Positions 1-8,056 of a DNA stretch of 64,000 nucleotides are shown here, in pieces. Source of the DNA: Burkholderia sp. BCC0506. Lineage in GTDB: Bacteria; Pseudomonadota; Gammaproteobacteria; Burkholderiales; Burkholderiaceae. The DNA lies in assembly GCF_902833145.1 (NCBI RefSeq), contig NZ_CADFEN010000010.1, forward strand, positions 186,001-250,000, read 5' to 3'. The position numbers were made by a program, and so were the translations under genes. Position 1 is the stretch's first letter, and every line of letters begins with the position of its first letter. The notes beneath the pieces are model-generated. The model saw only the letters and a list, made by a program, of their open reading frames with translations. It ran no database searches and was not told the DNA's origin.

Positions 1-299
1 CGGTGCGCGCGATGGCCGCCGCGCGCAACGTCGACGAATGGGTGCGCGCCGACCTGCGCTTTCACCTGAGCGTGCTGGAGGCCGGCGGCAACGAGCTGCT
101 GGTGCCGCTCGGCGCGCTGATCGACCGCACGCTCGAGGCGCAACTGCAGCTGAATGCGCGCCGGGCGGACGTGTACAACGCGTCGCTTGCCGAGCATACG
201 GCCGTCAGCGACGCGATCCGCGTGCGCGACGAGGACGGCGCGCGCCGCGCGATGGCGACACTGCTCGCGGTGACGCGCGCGCGGATCGAGACGTCGTGA
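1..299 (+). CDS. GntR/FadR-family transcriptional regulator, C-terminal FCD domain only (5' end outside window)
   Basis: The window opens inside this gene, so about 98 C-terminal residues are visible and the winged-helix DNA-binding half lies upstream. The visible part is all-helical and fits an FCD ligand-binding domain: a DLRFHLSVLEAGGNELL stretch near residue 20 and an EHTAVSDAIRVRDEDGA stretch near residue 63. In this family the Asp and His residues of these helices usually coordinate a metal or a small organic acid effector. The reading frame starts at base 3 and ends with TGA at 297-299. The family assignment is good. The effector and target genes cannot be told, because the divergent or downstream genes such regulators usually control are outside the window. 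Confidence 0.8.
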   Translation, partial: VRAMAAARNVDEWVRADLRFHLSVLEAGGNELLVPLGALIDRTLEAQLQLNARRADVYNASLAEHTAVSDAIRVRDEDGARRAMATLLAVTRARIETS

Positions 300-333
300 C
301 GGAAGCAGGGCGGGCGGCGCCGTGCCCGCGCCG

Positions 334-579
334 TCAGGCGCTCGCGCAGCCGCCCGGCTTGTGGATGCGTTTCGTCGACGGCGGGTACTTCGCGAGCAGG
401 CTCGCCGGCCGCCGCGGGCGGGCGACCAGGTCGCCGCCACAGTTCGGGCAGCGGCCCTTCAGCACGTCGTCCGCGCACGTCGCGCAAAACGTACACTCGA
501 ACGTGCAGATGCGGGCGTCCGCCGAATCGGGCGGCAGGTCCTTGTCGCAGCATTCGCAGCCGGGGCGCAGTTCGAGCAT
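334..579 (-). CDS. DUF1272 domain protein, small cysteine-rich (81 aa)
   Basis: A small protein dominated by cysteine pairs: CECC near residue 8, CTFECTFCATC around residues 24-34 and CPNC near residue 43. This is the pattern of the DUF1272 family, which is thought to fold around zinc; no function is established. The start is the ATG at 577-579, because an AGGAGACC ribosome site sits directly upstream; a longer in-frame reading exists but begins before that site. It stands alone on the minus strand, divergent from the GFA-family gene at 727, with about 150 bp between them that could hold both promoters. The C-terminal third is basic and probably flexible. Confidence 0.8.
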   Translation of the reverse strand: MLELRPGCECCDKDLPPDSADARICTFECTFCATCADDVLKGRCPNCGGDLVARPRRPASLLAKYPPSTKRIHKPGGCASA

Positions 580-726
580 GATGGTCTCCTGGGTCGATGA
601 GGGATGGCGCCGCCCGCACATTGCGTGCGGCGCATGCGAGCGCTACTGTACGCGTTTGGATCGGCCCGGCCAACGGTGTCCCGCCCGGGCGCCGGCGCTG
701 CGCACGGGCTGCACCGGGAGACGACC

Positions 727-1074
727 ATGCTTTATCGCGGAAGCTGTCACTGCGGAGACGTGACGTTCGAGGCGGAAGGCGAGCTGCAGGGCGTGATGGC
801 CTGCAACTGCTCGATCTGCCGGCGCAAGGGCGCGCTGATGTGGTTCGTGCCGCGCGACCACATGAAGCTGCTGACGCCCGACGAGCACCTCGCGAGCTAC
901 ATGTTCAACAAGCACGTGATCCGCCATCGCTTCTGCAAGCGCTGCGGGATTCACACGTTCGGCGAAGGTGTCGATCCGAAGGGCGCCGCGATGGCCGCGA
1001 TCAACGTGCGCTGCCTCGAGGGTGTCGACCTCGACGCGCTGCCCGTCACGCATTACGACGGCCGCTCGCACTGA
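727..1074 (+). CDS. GFA-family zinc protein (glutathione-dependent formaldehyde-activating-like), 115 aa
   Basis: The protein has the cysteine set of the GFA (Gfa/CENP-V) fold: GSCHCG at residues 5-10, CNCSIC at 26-31 and FCKRCG at 69-74, expected to bind two zinc ions. The family is named after an enzyme said to speed the reaction of formaldehyde with glutathione, but most members have no proven activity, so the name should be taken as a fold label. The start at 727 is chosen because a GGGAG ribosome site lies just before it and because the family begins with a short strand before the first CxC. A genuine formaldehyde pathway (adhC-fghA) lies at the far end of the window, not adjacent. Confidence 0.88.
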   Translation: MLYRGSCHCGDVTFEAEGELQGVMACNCSICRRKGALMWFVPRDHMKLLTPDEHLASYMFNKHVIRHRFCKRCGIHTFGEGVDPKGAAMAAINVRCLEGVDLDALPVTHYDGRSH

Positions 1075-1116
1075 GCGCGGCGCCGGCGCGGGCACCCCCG
1101 CGCGGCGGCGATCGGG

Positions 1117-4100
1117 TCAGGACGGTTGCACGGCCGCCGCACCCGGCGCAGGCGTTTCCGCCTGCGGCGCCGGGCCCGCGGTGCGCGTGCCGGCGTCGGC
1201 CGGGCGCTCGATCAGCGGCGCGAGCGCCGGCGCCATCGACTTCAGCAACTGCACGGCCATCGCGCTCGTGAAGTCGTAGCGCGCCGCATACGGCTCGTGC
1301 GCGGTCGCCGTCAGCACCCCGAAGAACCGGTCGCCGATCGCGAACACGAAGGTGCCGCTGCGGTTGACCTTGCGCGACTCGATCAGCCGCGCGCCGCGCG
1401 CGTACACGTTGAAGCGCTGGTCGCCCGTCCCCGTCTTGCCGTACACGTCGAGCGTCTTGCCGTCGGGCAGCGTGAGCCCGCCCGCGAGGCGGCGCGCGGT
1501 GCCGTGGAGCACGACGTCGCGCAGCAGCGTGCGCGTCACGTTGACGACCTCCGGCGACAGCATCGGCTGCGGCTGAGCGGGCGCGCGCACGAAGCGGGTT
1601 TCGTACGGCGTGCCCTTCGCGAAATCGAGCCGGGTGATCGTCTCGGTCGGCGCCTTCTGGCCGCCGTTCGCGATCAGGCCGATCAGTTTCGCGAGCGCGT
1701 CGGGCTGGTCGCCCGATGCGCCGATCGCGGCCGCATACGATGGCGTCACTTCCGCGAACGGGTAGCCGAGCGCGCGCCACGACTTCGTGATCTCCGCGTA
1801 CGCGCGCAGCTCGACCATGCGGCGGATGCGCCGGTCCTGCGTCGCGTGGTAGCGGGTCTTGTACAGCCACGAATACGTGTAGAAACGCGCATCGCGACTG
1901 TCGCGCTGAACCTCGGCGAGCGACGCGCCGGGGTGCGCGCGCAGATAGTTGAGCGTCCACAACGCGAGCGGATGGATGCTCGCGATATAGCCGCGGTCGT
2001 TGAGGTTGAAGCGGTCGATCGCGTATTTCGCGTAGAGCGCGGCGAGATCGTCGTCGGACAGCGTCGCGGCCGGCGTGCCCTTCAGTTGCGCGCGCATCTG
2101 CGCATCGAACCACGCGAGCGATTCGTTCGGCGCGACGCTGCGCAGCACCGTCGCGAGCTTCGGCGGCGACTTGCGTACGTCGCGCAGCATCAGCGCGAGT
2201 GCGTCGTCGGGCGCCTTGCCCGCATAGCGCGTGTAGTAGCGCTTCACGTAGACCTGGCTTTCGCCGTCGACGAACTGCTGCAGGTAATGCTGGCGCTGCG
2301 CGGCATCGTTGAGCCACGACGACGACGGGCCGGCCGCCTGCAGCGTCTCGTAGTGGACGATGTCGCGCATCAGCCGCACGAACACGAGGTTGACCGAGTG
2401 CTCGAACGCCGCGTGCAGCGTCATGATGCGGCCGTTGTCCGACTTCTCGAAGTTGGAGAACACCTGCGCGCCGCCGCCCGTGTAGAACACGTCCGGGCTC
2501 GCCGAATACTTGCGTTCGACGGACGCATCGAGCATCGCCTGCAGCGAGCGGTCGCGCGTATGCGACAGGTAGTCGAGCGCCCAGCGCGACAGCGCGTCGA
2601 TCGGATCGGGCTTCACGCGCGCCAGCGCCGCGTTCGACAGGCTCGCATAGCGCGCATGCAGGTCGGAGACGATCTGCAGGTACGTGATCAGCGTGCGCAG
2701 CTTCGCGGTCGAGCCGAGGTTGATGCGGCCGCCGCGATTCACGTCGAACGGCTGGTTCACGCTGTCGGTCTGCACGCGCAGCATGTTCGCGCCGTTGCGG
2801 TGCTCGTACAGCGTGAAGCTGTACGTGAGGTGCGACGGGTCGTCCTTCGGCGCGAGCATCTCGAAACCGTACAGGCCGGCGGCCTGCGCGCCGTCGCGCG
2901 TCGACGCCCGTGCGAGCCGCTCGGCGACGGCCTGCTGCACGCCGTTGTCGAGGGTGCTGGTCGCCTGCAGGTCGAGCTGGTCGAGCTGGTACAGGTCGCC
3001 GATGCCGAGCGCCGACAGCAGCGACGCGCGTGCGGAGGTGACGGCCTTGCGCGACACGAACGACTGCACGTGCGCGGCGGCCGGCGGCGCGCTGCGTTCG
3101 ATCTGCGCGGCGAGCGCGGCGTCGCGCAGCGCGGGCGAGATCACGCCGCCGTTCGACAGCAGCCGCAGGTAGCTGTCGGTCAGCTTCTGCAGCGCCGGAT
3201 AGCCGCGGTTGAGGAAGTACGACGGCGCGCGCTGCGCGATCAGCAGCGACAACACCTCGCGAAACGTCTTGCCCTGCCGGTCGACGTTGTCGCCGGTGGT
3301 CGGCGCGGACAGGATGCGGTTCACGTCGTTGAAGTCGCGGCCGTACCACGCGGCGAGACCGTCGCCGATGCCGGTGATTTCGCCCACGTGCGGCCGCGCG
3401 GCGAGCGGCACCGAATTCAGGTAGCGCACCACGATCGTGCGGCGCGCGAGCATCGTCTGCGGGCCGTTCAGATACGCGCGCACCGACGCGGAGGCGATCT
3501 GCCGCAGCTTTTCGGGCGGCGTGGCGGTGCGGCCCTCCGGCGAATGGCGGAACTTCTCGATCTGCGTCGCGAGCGTGCTGCCGCCCGGGCGCGCCTGGTG
3601 GCGATTGACGACGTGCAGCGCCTGGTCGGCGAGTGCACGGCTGAAGCGCCCCCAGTCGATCGCCGGGTTGCGGTTCGGCTCGTTCGCATCGAGCAGGTAG
3701 CGATCCTCGATGAACAGCAGCGAGTCGGTGATCACGCGCGGCACCGTGTCGAAGTCGGCATAGACGCGTTGCGGGAACACGGTCGCGAACAGCGGCGAGC
3801 CGGTCGAATCGAACAGCATCAGGCCCGTCTGGTCTTTCTCTTCGTAAGGGAGGAACAGCCCGCGCTCGCCGAGCGACAGCATCCGCTGCGAATCGCGCGC
3901 CTGCTCGCTGACGACGAAGCCGCGCGCGAGCAGCCGCTGCTGGAACGCGGGAATCATCGCGTAGCCGAAGCGCTGGTCGTACGGGCCGTTCGCGGGGAAG
4001 CGGATGTGGTCGCTCGGTCCCGCCTCGACCGTGTAGCCGACGTCGCGGGCGAGCTCGGACAGGTAGTGCGCCTGCAGCCGCGACGTTTCGATCTCGGTCT

Positions 4101-4224
4101 GCACGAGCCGCGCGACGATCGCCACCGCGATCAGCAATGCGGCGAGCAAGGACCACTTGATCCACGTCCAGACCGATGCGGGCCCGGTCACGCGCGGCAG
4201 GATACGATTCAGCGGCCGATTCAT
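1117..4224 (-). CDS. Divergent class A penicillin-binding protein (GT51 transglycosylase plus transpeptidase), 1035 aa
   Basis: A large inner-membrane protein with one N-terminal membrane anchor (about residues 22-40) and a periplasmic body. The transglycosylase half keeps the EDR motif (catalytic Glu173) and GGSTLATQ at 214-221 in place of the usual GGSTLTQQ, followed by RYLN at 267-270. The transpeptidase half has an STAK serine motif (Ser505, Lys508) and KTGT at 930-933. The stretch between these two motifs is very long, and the EDR motif is followed by an unusual NEPNRNP segment. Bifunctional peptidoglycan synthesis is the likely role, but motif departures make the activity of each half less certain than for PBP1a. 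The last 25 residues are Ala/Pro-rich. It is a single gene with no obvious operon partner. Confidence 0.85.
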   Translation of the reverse strand: MNRPLNRILPRVTGPASVWTWIKWSLLAALLIAVAIVARLVQTEIETSRLQAHYLSELARDVGYTVEAGPSDHIRFPANGPYDQRFGYAMIPAFQQRLLARGFVVSEQARDSQRMLSLGERGLFLPYEEKDQTGLMLFDSTGSPLFATVFPQRVYADFDTVPRVITDSLLFIEDRYLLDANEPNRNPAIDWGRFSRALADQALHVVNRHQARPGGSTLATQIEKFRHSPEGRTATPPEKLRQIASASVRAYLNGPQTMLARRTIVVRYLNSVPLAARPHVGEITGIGDGLAAWYGRDFNDVNRILSAPTTGDNVDRQGKTFREVLSLLIAQRAPSYFLNRGYPALQKLTDSYLRLLSNGGVISPALRDAALAAQIERSAPPAAAHVQSFVSRKAVTSARASLLSALGIGDLYQLDQLDLQATSTLDNGVQQAVAERLARASTRDGAQAAGLYGFEMLAPKDDPSHLTYSFTLYEHRNGANMLRVQTDSVNQPFDVNRGGRINLGSTAKLRTLITYLQIVSDLHARYASLSNAALARVKPDPIDALSRWALDYLSHTRDRSLQAMLDASVERKYSASPDVFYTGGGAQVFSNFEKSDNGRIMTLHAAFEHSVNLVFVRLMRDIVHYETLQAAGPSSSWLNDAAQRQHYLQQFVDGESQVYVKRYYTRYAGKAPDDALALMLRDVRKSPPKLATVLRSVAPNESLAWFDAQMRAQLKGTPAATLSDDDLAALYAKYAIDRFNLNDRGYIASIHPLALWTLNYLRAHPGASLAEVQRDSRDARFYTYSWLYKTRYHATQDRRIRRMVELRAYAEITKSWRALGYPFAEVTPSYAAAIGASGDQPDALAKLIGLIANGGQKAPTETITRLDFAKGTPYETRFVRAPAQPQPMLSPEVVNVTRTLLRDVVLHGTARRLAGGLTLPDGKTLDVYGKTGTGDQRFNVYARGARLIESRKVNRSGTFVFAIGDRFFGVLTATAHEPYAARYDFTSAMAVQLLKSMAPALAPLIERPADAGTRTAGPAPQAETPAPGAAAVQPS

Positions 4225-4469
4225 GGCGGCGTCTCCCTGAGGGCGCGGTTATCCGGCCGCACCCCATTAAGGATTAGTGTAGTCCTCCGCGGCGGGCTGC
4301 CAAGGGCGGTCGACTACCGAGATGCGCCGGCGCAACAGGCGTGCCCGCGCCCGCCGGGCGACGAGCCGTGCGCCGCCGAAGCCCTGCCGGCGGGCCGTGC
4401 GGGCCATGCAATAGGCGAGCGGGCGGCGGCCGATCGGCGTGAAAAATGGTGCGCGATTTCGCGGTTCAT

Positions 4470-5357
4470 TCAACCGACGAAATGCGCGATCAGGTGATCG
4501 ACGAAAAGCCGCGCCTTGCGCGGAAAGTGCCGGCGGCTCGGGTACGCGACGTTCATCTCGAGGGCGTCGAGCCGATAGCCGGGCAGCAGCGCGAGCAACC
4601 GGCCCGCGTCGAGGTCCTCCTTGACGAGGAACTCGGGCAGGACCGCGATGCCCATGCCGGACAGCGCCCAGTTCCGGATCAGCCCGACGTTGTTCGACGA
4701 CGCGGACTTGTTCGGGCGCACGGTGATGCGCGTCTGGTCGTGTTCGAACGACAGGTGCTCGCCCGCGAAATCGGCATGGAACGCCAGGCCCGCGTGCGAC
4801 GCGAGATCGTGCGGATGGGCCGGCGCGCCATGCCGTTCGACATAGTTCGGCGCTGCGCAGACGATCCGTCCGATTCGCGTGAGCGGACGCTTCACGAGCG
4901 TGTTGTTGCTGATGTGCTGGGACAGCAGCAGCCCGATGTCGAAGCCCTCCGACACGAGGTCGACGTGACGGTCCACGATCGTGACTTCCGGCACGATGGC
5001 CGGATGGCGCGCCTTGAACGCGTCGATGGCCGGCGCGAGCACGTGCATGCCGAACATGACCGGCGCGGCGATCTTCAGCGATCCGATCGGTTCGTGATGC
5101 ATCGACGCGATCGTTTCCTCGACCCAGTCGATTTCGTCGATCACGTGGCGGATCTGCGCCAGATAGAGGTGGCCCGCGTCGGTCAGCGACAGGCTGCGGG
5201 TGGTGCGGTTCAGCAGGCGTGCGCCGAGCCGATCCTCGATGCTCATGACGAGGCGGGTGGCTGACGAATTGGAGATGTTCAGTTCCGTGGCTGCGCGCGC
5301 GAAACTGCGAAGTTCGGCGACCTTGACGAATAGTCGCATCGGGAGGAGTTCGTCCAT
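4470..5357 (-). CDS. LysR-family transcriptional regulator (295 aa)
   Basis: A full-length LysR protein: winged helix-turn-helix at about residues 1-60 (FVKVAELRSFARAATELNIS then RLVMSIEDRLGARLLNRTT), and a two-lobed effector domain from about residue 90. The start matches the usual MDxLxxMRLFVKV opening of the family. No Shine-Dalgarno sequence is visible upstream; the ATG follows an AT-rich run, so translation may be weak or leaderless. The gene reads leftward, and its 375-bp upstream region is markedly AT-rich and holds no divergent partner, which is unusual because LysR genes often face a target. The effector is unknown; the sequence resembles the many paralogues that control oxidoreductases or efflux in Burkholderia. 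Confidence 0.9.
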   Translation of the reverse strand: MDELLPMRLFVKVAELRSFARAATELNISNSSATRLVMSIEDRLGARLLNRTTRSLSLTDAGHLYLAQIRHVIDEIDWVEETIASMHHEPIGSLKIAAPVMFGMHVLAPAIDAFKARHPAIVPEVTIVDRHVDLVSEGFDIGLLLSQHISNNTLVKRPLTRIGRIVCAAPNYVERHGAPAHPHDLASHAGLAFHADFAGEHLSFEHDQTRITVRPNKSASSNNVGLIRNWALSGMGIAVLPEFLVKEDLDAGRLLALLPGYRLDALEMNVAYPSRRHFPRKARLFVDHLIAHFVG

Positions 5358-5732
5358 TTTTTATCGATAAACAGAAAGCGTTGATTGAATTCTATCTATC
5401 GGATTGCTGCGCTTTAACGACCTGTATTAACGAATGGTTATTGTGAAATCGCGTATTTATCGGCAGTGAGACCGGGCGGAAAATAATAGGTTTCGAGATG
5501 ATCGGCCCGCCGAATCGACGATTCGATTCGGCTTGCTATTAAAGCTTTTTGATGTATTTGTATTTAGTAAGTGTACGAAAATATAGGCGAAATTTTTCGT
5601 TAAAGCGTCCGGCATTATCGATGCAACGCGATGCCGAATCGGACGCGTCTCTATCGCCGCAGCGTCGCGCAAGCGTGCCGCCGCGCGCAGGCGCGCGTCA
5701 TCCGCGCGGCATCGACGCCCCGACGGCCGCCG
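5358..5732. other. AT-rich intergenic region upstream of the LysR gene; no gene seen
   Basis: About 375 bp between the LysR start and the cupin stop, both on the minus strand. Bases 5358-5640 are strikingly AT-rich for this chromosome, with several TA-rich runs and a TATCGATA dyad at 5361-5368 close to the LysR start, a possible autoregulatory element. A 71-codon minus-strand open frame crosses it (5457-5672) but its codon use is unlike the neighbours. I see no RNA gene. Confidence 0.6.
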
Positions 5733-6044
5733 TCAGACGCTGCCCGCGGTCTCGATCACGAGGATGCGCGCGGCGCCGAGCGGATGCGCGACGTGCTCGG
5801 TGCCGACCGTCGCGTGGAAGACGTCGCCCGTTTCGAGCACGGTCGCATGCTCGACGCCCGCTTCGCGGTAGCGCATCTCGACGCGGCCATCGAGCACCGC
5901 GAACACCTCCTCGCCGTCGTTCACGTGCCAGCGATACGGCTCGTCGGTCCAGTGCAGCCGGACCGTGATGCCGTTCAGGTTCGCGATGTCGAGCGCGCCC
6001 CACGCGCGGTCCGCCGTGAATGCGGCACTCCGGATGATGTTCAT
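5733..6044 (-). CDS. Cupin-domain protein (103 aa)
   Basis: A short single-domain cupin. The two cupin motifs are recognisable: HWTDEPYRWHVNDGEEVFAVLDG near residues 31-53 supplies His and Glu ligands, and GDVFHATVGTEHVAHP near 73-88 supplies the second motif. The family ranges from metal-dependent enzymes to non-catalytic binding proteins, so no reaction can be assigned. The start at 6044 is preceded by a GGGGGAA ribosome site. It lies 59 bp downstream of the DJ-1/PfpI gene on the same strand, so the two may be co-transcribed and act in one small pathway. Confidence 0.82.
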   Translation of the reverse strand: MNIIRSAAFTADRAWGALDIANLNGITVRLHWTDEPYRWHVNDGEEVFAVLDGRVEMRYREAGVEHATVLETGDVFHATVGTEHVAHPLGAARILVIETAGSV

Positions 6045-6103
6045 CGATCGGTTCCCCCGCACACGCGTGCACCGCTTTCCAGTGTTTTTTTCGACATCCG
6101 CAT

Positions 6104-6787
6104 TCAGCGCGACGTCGTACGCAGCGCCTGCTCGATGATCTGCTTGCGCTTGGCGAAGCCGGCCGCCGAACGTTCGGTGACGCGCGCCGCGACCGCAGCC
6201 GGCGCGGTGTCGGGCGAGCCGGCGTCGAACGGCGGCGCGGGCGCATATTCGAGCTGCAGCTGGATCGCCTGCGCTTCTTCGTCGCCGACCAGCTCGGCGG
6301 CGATCGTCAGCGCGAAATCGATGCCGGCCGTCACGCCGCCGCCCGTGACGAGGTTGCCGTCGCGTACGACACGCTCGCGCACGGGTATCGCGCCCAGCGG
6401 TTCGAGCAGCGTGTGGAACCTCCAGTGTGTCGTCGCGCGCCGCCCGCGTAGCAGGCCGGCCACGCCGAGCAGCAGCGACCCGGTGCAGACCGACGTCACG
6501 TAGCGCGCGGTGGCCGCGCTCCGCTGCACGAACGCGATCGTTTCGGTGTCGAGCAGCAGGTCGTTGATCCCGATCCCGCCCGGGACGCAGATCACGTCGA
6601 GCGGCGGGCAATCGTCGAACGTGCAGGTCGGCGCGAGCGCGAGGCCGCTGCTCGACGCGACCGCATCGCGCGACTTCCACACCAGATGGACGGCGGCGTC
6701 GGGCAACGACGCGAGCACGTCGTGCGGGCCCGTGAGGTCCAGTTGCTGGACGCCCGGAAAGACGAGAAGGCCGATATGCAGGGTCAT
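6104..6787 (-). CDS. DJ-1/PfpI-family protein, isonitrile hydratase-like (227 aa)
   Basis: A class I glutamine-amidotransferase-like fold of the DJ-1/PfpI family. The nucleophile elbow is SVCTGSLLLG with Cys101, and the substrate pocket segment VPGGIGINDLL is near residues 68-78. Overall length and the LLVFPGVQQLDLTGP opening match isonitrile hydratases such as InhA of Pseudomonas, which turn isonitriles into N-formamides; many homologues have unknown substrates. The start at 6787 is chosen because family members begin with this strand; a longer frame adds only Ser/Arg-rich residues. It is divergent from a GlxA-type regulator (6905) that contains the same fold, with a 117-bp shared promoter region. 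Confidence 0.85.
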   Translation of the reverse strand: MTLHIGLLVFPGVQQLDLTGPHDVLASLPDAAVHLVWKSRDAVASSSGLALAPTCTFDDCPPLDVICVPGGIGINDLLLDTETIAFVQRSAATARYVTSVCTGSLLLGVAGLLRGRRATTHWRFHTLLEPLGAIPVRERVVRDGNLVTGGGVTAGIDFALTIAAELVGDEEAQAIQLQLEYAPAPPFDAGSPDTAPAAVAARVTERSAAGFAKRKQIIEQALRTTSR

Positions 6788-6863
6788 GCGAAGGCTCCGA
6801 GAGGAAAGGGAACGCGCGCCGTTCGGCACGGGATGGACAGTTCGATTCTAGGCGCGTAGTGTT

Positions 6864-6877
6864 TGGCGAAATTGCCA
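6864..6877. promoter_or_regulatory. Possible operator dyad between the PfpI enzyme and GlxA-type regulator
   Basis: A short inverted repeat TGGC-N6-GCCA sits in the 117-bp gap between the divergent genes at 6787 and 6905, in a locally AT-rich stretch. Such a position suits a regulator that controls both its own gene and the enzyme gene. The arms are only four bases, so this is suggestive at best. Confidence 0.3.
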
Positions 6878-6904
6878 TATCACCCACGTTTTCAGCCAAT
6901 CGTC

Positions 6905-7879
6905 ATGCCTGCCGCCGCCCCGCGTTCGATCGTCGTCCTCGCGTTTCCCCGTGCGCAACTGCTCGATGTGACCGGGCCGCTGCAGGTGTTCGCGTCCGTC
7001 AACGAGCTCGCGCTGGAACGCGGGCAGCCGGCGCCGTATGCGCCGCGCGTCGTGGCCGTCGAGGCGGGGCCGGTCGAGACGTCGTCCGGTCTCGTCGTGA
7101 TGGCCGAGTCGCTGCGCGCGGCCGCGCGCCGTCCGGATACGCTGATCGTCGCCGGCGGCAAGGGCGTGCACGCCGCGTCGAAGGACGCGCGGGTGGTGCG
7201 CTGGGTGCGGCAGCAGGCCGGGCGCGCGCGGCGCGTGGCGTCGGTCTGCACCGGCGCGTTCCTGCTCGCCGAGGCCGGCCTGCTCGACGGGCGGCGGGCG
7301 GTCACACACTGGGCGCGCTGCGACGAATTCGCGGCGCGCTACCCGAACGTGCGCGTCGAACCGGATCCGATCTTCATCCGCGAGGGCGCGCTGTGGACGT
7401 CGGCCGGCGTGACCGCCGGCATCGATCTCGCGCTCGCGCTCGTCGAGGAGGATCTCGGGCGGGCGACGGCGCTCGACGTCGCGCGCGAGCTCGTCGTGTT
7501 CCTGAAGCGTCCCGGCGGGCAGGCGCAGTTCAGCACGATGCTGTCGATGCAGCGCACCGCCGACCGGTTCGGCGAGTTGCACGCATGGATGGCCGAGCAC
7601 TTGACGGCCGACCTGTCGGTGCCCGCGCTCGCCGAGCGCGTGAGCATGAGCGAGCGCAGCTTCGTGCGCCACTATCGCGCGCAAACCGGCCGCACGCCCG
7701 CGCGTGCGGTCGAGCAGATCCGGGTCGAGGCCGCGCAACGCCTGCTCGGCGAAACGGCGTGGTCCGTCAAGCGGATCGCCGGGCGTTGCGGCTTCGGTTC
7801 CGAGGAGACGCTGCGGCGCAGTTTCGTGCGCGTGCTCGGCGTGTCGCCGCAGGGATATCGCGAGCGGTTCGTGCGGTGA
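6905..7879 (+). CDS. GlxA-family transcriptional regulator (DJ-1/PfpI sensor domain plus AraC helix-turn-helix), 324 aa
   Basis: The N-terminal 190 or so residues form a DJ-1/PfpI-like domain (VVLAFPRAQLLDVTGPLQVF opening, SVCTGAFLLAEAG elbow with the conserved Cys), used here as a sensor. The C-terminal 100 residues carry two AraC helix-turn-helix motifs (LAERVSMSERSFVRHYRAQ and IAGRCGFGSEETLRRSFVR). Proteins of this build control catabolic or detoxification genes, with an unknown ligand in most cases. The start at 6905 was preferred over an in-frame TTG at 6863, although no strong ribosome site is visible before either. It is divergent from a stand-alone PfpI enzyme, its most likely target. 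Confidence 0.9.
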   Translation: MPAAAPRSIVVLAFPRAQLLDVTGPLQVFASVNELALERGQPAPYAPRVVAVEAGPVETSSGLVVMAESLRAAARRPDTLIVAGGKGVHAASKDARVVRWVRQQAGRARRVASVCTGAFLLAEAGLLDGRRAVTHWARCDEFAARYPNVRVEPDPIFIREGALWTSAGVTAGIDLALALVEEDLGRATALDVARELVVFLKRPGGQAQFSTMLSMQRTADRFGELHAWMAEHLTADLSVPALAERVSMSERSFVRHYRAQTGRTPARAVEQIRVEAAQRLLGETAWSVKRIAGRCGFGSEETLRRSFVRVLGVSPQGYRERFVR

Positions 7880-8056
7880 CGCATAACCGATGAGCGGGGC
7901 CGCGGGCGGCCGCTGGGCGGAACTGAACGGAAACCGGTCGGTTTCCAGTCCGAAGCGTCGAAACTATTCAGGATCGGAGAACAATGGGCGGGGGCTTGTG
8001 CCGCGCCTGCCGCGGGCTCTATTCTGTTCCGTTGGCGATTCGAAGGGGAAGGCAGC

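Noticed and set aside
1126-4497. A 1123-codon open frame antisense to the penicillin-binding protein gene
   Set aside because: Same reason: a shadow of a GC-rich gene, Arg-rich, with no recognisable domain or ribosome site.
5457-5672. A 71-codon minus-strand frame in the AT-rich island
   Set aside because: No ribosome site, no domain, and composition unlike genes here. Treated as non-coding.
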